Assembly: GCA_900543155.1 (NCBI GenBank)
Contig: UQQN01000045.1
Location: 1-18,566 of the forward strand
Direction of reading: 5' to 3'
DNA from: an uncultured Prevotella sp.
Lineage (GTDB): Bacteria; Bacteroidota; Bacteroidia; Bacteroidales; Bacteroidaceae
Length of the DNA: 18,566 bases
The notes under the pieces were generated by a model, which was given only the letters and a program-made list of their open reading frames with translations, was not told the DNA's origin and ran no database searches. Of this stretch, positions 15,077 to 18,566 are shown one piece after another. Position 1 is the stretch's first letter. The number at the start of each line of letters is the position of its first letter. The position numbers were made by a program, and so were the translations under genes.

Positions 15077-16210
15077 ATGGCACACAACACAAACTATGCA
15101 GACAATTCACCTTTTCGTGCAGATATCGTAGGAAGTTTTCTACGTCCTCAAGAAATTAAAGTAGCAAGAGCTGCATTTAACAATGGCGATATCACAGCCA
15201 ACGATCTTAAGTCCGTTGAAGATAAGTGCATCACCGCCCTTATTGCCAAACAGAAGGAGGTAGGACTTAAGGTTATTACTGATGGAGAATATCGTCGCAG
15301 CTATTGGCACCTCGACTTTATGTGGGGCTTGAATGGTGTAGAACACACCGAACTAGACCATGGTTACCAGTTCCATGACGAAGAAACAACAAAAGGTTCA
15401 TGTGCACTGACAGGAAAAATCAGTGGCGAGAATCACCCCTTTGTTGAACACTTTAAATTCGTAAAGCAATTCGAAGACGAAGGCATTGTGGCACGCCAAA
15501 CAATTCCTGCACCTGCACAATTTTATGCTGAATTATTTCGTGGCGAAAGTAATACATCTAACACACACAGCATTTATCCCAACCATCAAGAGCTCATTGA
15601 AGACATTGCTGCAGCTTATCGCACAGTAATTGTAGAACTCTATGCTGCAGGTTGTCGCAACATCCAATTTGATGACTGTACTTGGGGTATGGTCTGCGAT
15701 AAAAGTTTTTGGGAGACCATGACGGGGTGTGGTTACAAGGTTGAGGATTTGATGCACATCTATCTTGAAGTAAACAACAAGGCACTTGAAAACCTTCCTG
15801 CCGATTTGGTTATCAACACACACGTTTGTCGTGGCAACTACCATTCAACCTGGGCTTCACAAGGTCCTTACGACACAGTAGCACCCATATTGTTCGAAAA
15901 CGAGAACGTCAATGCTTTTTACCTTGAATATGATGACGAGCGTTCTGGGGGTTTTGAACCTCTGAAACATATACCAGCTAACAAGAAGGTGGTATTAGGA
16001 CTTATCACGACGAAGAATCCTCAGCTAGAAGATCGTCAAACCATTATACAACGTATTCACGAAGCCACCAAATATTTGCCCTTAGAACAACTCTGCCTTA
16101 GTCCACAATGTGGCTTTGCCTCATGTGAAATTGGCAACAAACTCACTGAAAAAGAACAATGGGCAAAAATTGCTTTGGTACAAAGCATTGCTAAAGAAAT
16201 TTGGGGATAA
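15077..16210 (+). CDS. MetE C-terminal-like methionine synthase (cobalamin-independent)
   Basis: The 377-residue protein corresponds to the catalytic C-terminal half of MetE, like Bacillus YxjG/YxjH; it lacks the N-terminal duplicate domain of the ~750-residue MetE. Zinc ligands are visible: INTHVCRGNY (His249, Cys251), FYLEYDDERSG (Glu284) and LSPQCGFAS (Cys345). The opening FRADIVGSFLRP (13-24), ITDGEYRRSYWHLDFMWGL (67-85) and IQFDDCTWG (196-204) are typical of the group. The likely reaction is methyl transfer to homocysteine, but the methyl donor of these short forms is not settled in my knowledge. I start at ATG 15077; an upstream ATG at 15005 would place the promoter inside the gene. It is flanked by the divergent lrp gene and by hairpin element copy 2. 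Confidence 0.93.
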   Translation: MAHNTNYADNSPFRADIVGSFLRPQEIKVARAAFNNGDITANDLKSVEDKCITALIAKQKEVGLKVITDGEYRRSYWHLDFMWGLNGVEHTELDHGYQFHDEETTKGSCALTGKISGENHPFVEHFKFVKQFEDEGIVARQTIPAPAQFYAELFRGESNTSNTHSIYPNHQELIEDIAAAYRTVIVELYAAGCRNIQFDDCTWGMVCDKSFWETMTGCGYKVEDLMHIYLEVNNKALENLPADLVINTHVCRGNYHSTWASQGPYDTVAPILFENENVNAFYLEYDDERSGGFEPLKHIPANKKVVLGLITTKNPQLEDRQTIIQRIHEATKYLPLEQLCLSPQCGFASCEIGNKLTEKEQWAKIALVQSIAKEIWG

Positions 16211-16275
16211 TTTTTGATAAAGCAATTCTAAATCGAATGATAAAGTTCTTCGAAATATAAAGCTGGCAAAAGATT

Positions 16276-16330
16276 AAAAGCAACACGTTTTGATGTTCAA
16301 CAAGGACTTCAAAACGTGTTGCTTTTTTAT
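16276..16330. terminator. Hairpin element copy 2, bidirectional terminator
   Basis: The same 18-bp arms as copy 1 occur at 16276-16293 and 16309-16326, in the same orientation. The 15-nt loop differs from copy 1 by loss of a single G. A T-run follows (16323-16328). It lies between the convergent methionine synthase-like gene and the secreted-protein gene. Confidence 0.9.
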
Positions 16331-16362
16331 GGACTTAAACCAAGACAAGTTGTATCATGGTT

Positions 16363-17262
16363 TTACTGAATAGCCTGATTCTTAATTTCTATAGGATAAT
16401 TGTATGATTGGCTTGAAAAAATATACTTTATAAGACTAAAGTTCTTAATTCTTGCCGGAACATTTTTAATTACGAGTTGTAACTTTAAAGGCACATTCGA
16501 CGGAACTTCTTTGCCCCAATAAAAGTCATTACCTGCAAGTGTAGCCTCCATTTTATATGAATTTCCTTCATCATCAAATACCATAGAGGAATCATGGCAA
16601 GATGAGATATTAAGAACTTCATCACAGACATTCTTCACCGTGGCATTCACAAGCACATCATTTCCCTCACGCACTACACTATTAAGGTTGTATTGTAAAA
16701 GAGGGTGCGAACAAAAGATATTGCTTGCATTCGTATTTTGGGCATAAAGAATGTCGCGTGAACTAATCACATAGTCTTTGTAAGGCAAAATTTTAGGACC
16801 TACTCCTTCACTTACATCTCCCGAGAAACTAACTCTTGAAATAGATTTACAGGTGTTAGACACATTCTTTATCACGAAATAGCATTTTACAGGTACGCCT
16901 GGAGGCAAAGCCGTACAATCTCTACAAAACTTAGGATTAGGTACTTCAACATTCACTTCGTGTGATCTACCCTTGTCATCAATAGCTTCAACCTCACCTA
17001 TTTCGAAATCAATACTTTCCGATGAGGTATTGGTTACCACAAAACGTATCAGCACGTTTTCTCCCCAATACTCACACGCGGTTACTACAAACTTGGTATG
17101 AGGAATTGCGCTTGAAGACGAACTTGAAGACGAACTTGAAGTGCTTGACGCTGAAAGGGCAGAACCAAGAGCCTTACCCATTTTCTTTAAAAACTGTGCG
17201 TTGACTGGTTGCACTGCTGCAAAACCCAAAACTAACGAACAAATGAATAACAGCTTTCTCAT
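16363..17262 (-). CDS. Secreted protein with serine linker and two repeated domains
   Basis: I do not recognise the family. The 299 residues open with a signal peptide (MRKLLFICSLVLGFAAVQPVNA, cleavage before Gln23) and no lipobox. A short helical stretch follows (FLKKMGKALGSALSA), then a Ser-rich tract at about 39-51. Two similar beta-rich domains follow, about 57-147 and 186-285. Each has a strand like VLIRFVVTNTS / VLVNATVKNVC, then a DDKGRSHEV / DDEGNSYKM turn, then PPGVPVKCYFVIKNVS / PSNVPLKLQLVIKNVP. This looks like an internal duplication of an Ig-like fold of the DUF4352 type (inference). Paired cysteines suggest disulfides in the periplasm or outside. No type IX C-terminal signal is apparent. 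A -7 box TACATTTG lies upstream at 17297-17304. Confidence 0.85.
   Translation of the reverse strand: MRKLLFICSLVLGFAAVQPVNAQFLKKMGKALGSALSASSTSSSSSSSSSSAIPHTKFVVTACEYWGENVLIRFVVTNTSSESIDFEIGEVEAIDDKGRSHEVNVEVPNPKFCRDCTALPPGVPVKCYFVIKNVSNTCKSISRVSFSGDVSEGVGPKILPYKDYVISSRDILYAQNTNASNIFCSHPLLQYNLNSVVREGNDVLVNATVKNVCDEVLNISSCHDSSMVFDDEGNSYKMEATLAGNDFYWGKEVPSNVPLKLQLVIKNVPARIKNFSLIKYIFSSQSYNYPIEIKNQAIQ
17111..17140 (-). repeat. 12-bp tandem repeat encoding the serine tract
   Basis: The plus strand unit CTTGAAGACGAA occurs twice in tandem (17111-17122, 17123-17134), followed by CTTGAA (17135-17140). On the minus strand it encodes Ser only. The 12-bp period keeps frame, so copy change would lengthen or shorten the linker. 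Confidence 0.85.
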
Positions 17263-17296
17263 AGTGATAAATTGTTTATTGTTAAAAATTCTTTTG

Positions 17297-17304
17297 CAAA
17301 TGTA
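17297..17304 (-). promoter_or_regulatory. -7 promoter element of the secreted-protein gene
   Basis: Plus-strand CAAATGTA gives TACATTTG on the minus strand, fitting TAnnTTTG, 35-42 nt upstream of the ATG. No TTTG is seen at the expected distance. Confidence 0.5.
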
Positions 17305-17383
17305 AAGAGAAAAGCTGTACTATTTTTCATTAGAAATGATGATATTGTGCATAAAAGAGCATTTTTGCCCCCAAAATAAACTT

Positions 17384-18358
17384 CTAACAGTTTATCAAAT
17401 AACTGTCATAGCATACCGCACGTCCACCGAAGCCTTCTTTCTGAAAAATGAGTCCCTCGTTTAAATACCAACCGCCTTCTTCGTTGCAAGTACCGAAATC
17501 AAAATAACGCACACCTTTATACAATACAGGAGAGGCTGTTATAATATTACGGAAAAGCAAATCGAGCGCACCTAATTCGCAACCTCTATCATTACAAGCT
17601 ATATATTGTGCATGAACCACATGCTGCGTGATGTAAAGCAAACAACCTGCCAACACTTCGTTATTGACATGATCGACACACACCGCCAACTGAATATTAC
17701 GAGGGAAACGCTGCATAAGCAACTCCATCTCTTCGAGTGTATGCACAGGAAGCGTATCATGACGCGACTGTAATACCGTATTTAAAATTTGCCAATAAGC
17801 CTTTAAGTGTTGTTTGCCAAATTCCATACGCAAACAAGCTAATTTCTCAGCCTTCTTCACCTTACGCCTGCGCAACGTACTTAAAGGATAAGGCTGTGCA
17901 AGGTCTATTACAGACGATATTTGGCGACTCAATAAAGTTGCATTCTTCCTAAAAAGCCAATACAAATCCTCCTGGCAGGGATAACTACAATAAATGTAGG
18001 GAATAGGCTTATAAACTATCGAATCAAAACCATGTTCACGATAAAAAGCAAGCAACGCATCAAACACCTCACCCGTAAGTTGGGCTGTAAGATGCGGTGA
18101 CATTAACAGTCCACCATAAGTAAGTCCACCATGCGACTCCACACGATGTTCATCCGTTCTACATACATTCGCTGGAAACAAGGCTAACACTTTTCCCTGC
18201 ACATCAGTAATCATTAACGAAGCATCTTTAAAACGATCGCTATGATATTCCATGTAGGCACGATTAAAAAGAAACGACTGTTGTCTTACGATATTTTCAA
18301 CGGCACTATTCCAAACATCAAAGTCTGCAGCAGTATATCGCTTTATCAAAAATTTCAT
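17384..18358 (-). CDS. FemAB/GNAT-like acyltransferase
   Basis: The 324 residues fit the FemAB-like (Acetyltransf_6) branch of the GNAT superfamily. An N-terminal half has SFLFNRAYMEYHSDRFKDASLMI, GLTYGGLL (79-86) and FDSIVYKPIPYIY. A basic segment LRRRKVKKAEK follows, then a C-terminal half with VLAGCLLYI, VVHAQYIACNDRGCELGALDLLFRNII, and the typical ending FDFGTCNEEGGWYLNEGLIFQKEGFGGRAVCYDSY. Members transfer acyl or aminoacyl groups, often to cell-wall or surface sugars. No sugar gene is beside it, so the substrate is open. No signal peptide, so cytoplasmic. The frame begins at ATG 18358 with a -7 box just upstream. It is transcribed divergently from tRNA-Arg. Confidence 0.88.
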   Translation of the reverse strand: MKFLIKRYTAADFDVWNSAVENIVRQQSFLFNRAYMEYHSDRFKDASLMITDVQGKVLALFPANVCRTDEHRVESHGGLTYGGLLMSPHLTAQLTGEVFDALLAFYREHGFDSIVYKPIPYIYCSYPCQEDLYWLFRKNATLLSRQISSVIDLAQPYPLSTLRRRKVKKAEKLACLRMEFGKQHLKAYWQILNTVLQSRHDTLPVHTLEEMELLMQRFPRNIQLAVCVDHVNNEVLAGCLLYITQHVVHAQYIACNDRGCELGALDLLFRNIITASPVLYKGVRYFDFGTCNEEGGWYLNEGLIFQKEGFGGRAVCYDSYLINC

Positions 18359-18383
18359 ATCATTATTGGCATGTTATTCTAAG

Positions 18384-18391
18384 CAAAGTTA
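18384..18391 (-). promoter_or_regulatory. -7 promoter element of the acyltransferase gene
   Basis: Plus-strand CAAAGTTA gives TAACTTTG on the minus strand, a perfect TAnnTTTG, 26-33 nt upstream of the ATG. The -33 box is not clear. Confidence 0.55.
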
Positions 18392-18433
18392 GTATTTTCC
18401 TTTCATCCACACCTCTAATCTAAAAAAAAACTT

Positions 18434-18441
18434 TAACTTTG
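18434..18441 (+). promoter_or_regulatory. -7 promoter element of tRNA-Arg
   Basis: TAACTTTG lies 11-18 nt upstream of the tRNA's first base, which fits a transcript beginning very near the mature 5' end. The usual TTTG upstream is not present; the position holds CACCTC. Confidence 0.6.
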
Positions 18442-18451
18442 CATCTGCTTA

Positions 18452-18525
18452 GGCCTCGTAGCTTAGCTGAATAGAGCGTCAGATTCCGGTTCTGAAGGTC
18501 TTGGGTTTGAATCCCAACGAGGTCA
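18452..18525 (+). tRNA. tRNA-Arg, anticodon CCG
   Basis: The 74 bases fold as a full cloverleaf. The acceptor stem is GGCCTCG/CGAGGTC (one G-T pair). The D-arm is GCTT...GAGC. The anticodon stem is TCAGA/TCTGA with loop TTCCGGT, giving anticodon CCG (reads CGG, Arg). The T-arm is TTGGG/CCCAA with loop TTTGAAT. The discriminator is A. CCA is not encoded. The D-loop has GA where GG is usual and the T-loop has T where C56 is usual; the two changes match each other (A19-U56). Confidence 0.96.
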
Positions 18526-18566
18526 CTGAGTGATTTTTAAGGAAATCAGAAATCAAAAAGTATAAG

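Noticed and set aside
14379..16330. The two hairpin copies as a CRISPR array or insertion-sequence ends
   Set aside because: They are two single copies about 1.9 kb apart in direct orientation, with ordinary genes between and no transposase or cas genes. They also work as bidirectional terminators.

Overview
The window looks like chromosomal DNA from a Bacteroidales bacterium, most likely Prevotella-like. The support is: (i) several intergenic regions carry the Bacteroidota promoter form TTTG - about 19-20 nt - TAnnTTTG; (ii) start codons are preceded by A-rich leaders rather than strong Shine-Dalgarno sites; (iii) the gene content includes PorQ of the type IX secretion system, a TonB with the N-terminal motif usual in Bacteroidota, a DUF4923-type lipoprotein, and a LysS with a long C-terminal extension. 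The genus is an inference.

Layout. 1-767 holds no convincing gene but several hairpins. 768-7478 is a run of minus-strand genes: two lipoproteins (one possibly fimbrillin-like, one DUF4923-like), thiL, a small outer-membrane beta-barrel, an ATP-grasp-like protein of unknown role, ispH, and tonB with its own promoter. 7696-11192 is a plus-strand run: porQ, a single frame joining cytidylate kinase to a polyprenyl diphosphate synthase, and a TatD-type nuclease, closed by a clear terminator. 11493-14358 carries lysS and gpsA. Next comes a divergent pair, an Lrp/AsnC regulator (minus) and a MetE-C-terminal-like methionine synthase (plus), bounded on both sides by near-identical 55-56 bp hairpin elements. 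The minus strand then carries a secreted two-domain protein with a serine linker and a FemAB/GNAT-like acyltransferase. The window ends with tRNA-Arg(CCG) on the plus strand.

How the genes relate. Most are housekeeping: thiamine diphosphate synthesis (thiL), isoprenoids (ispH and the prenyl synthase half of the fusion), CMP/dCMP phosphorylation (the Cmk half), lysine charging, and phospholipid precursors (gpsA). Several others serve the envelope: two lipoproteins, a beta-barrel, TonB, PorQ and a secreted protein. The points most worth a second look are the Cmk-prenyl synthase fusion, the lrp/methionine synthase block between direct hairpin repeats, and the duplicated, palindrome-bearing lysS promoter. 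I saw no CRISPR array, phage, transposase or defence system.
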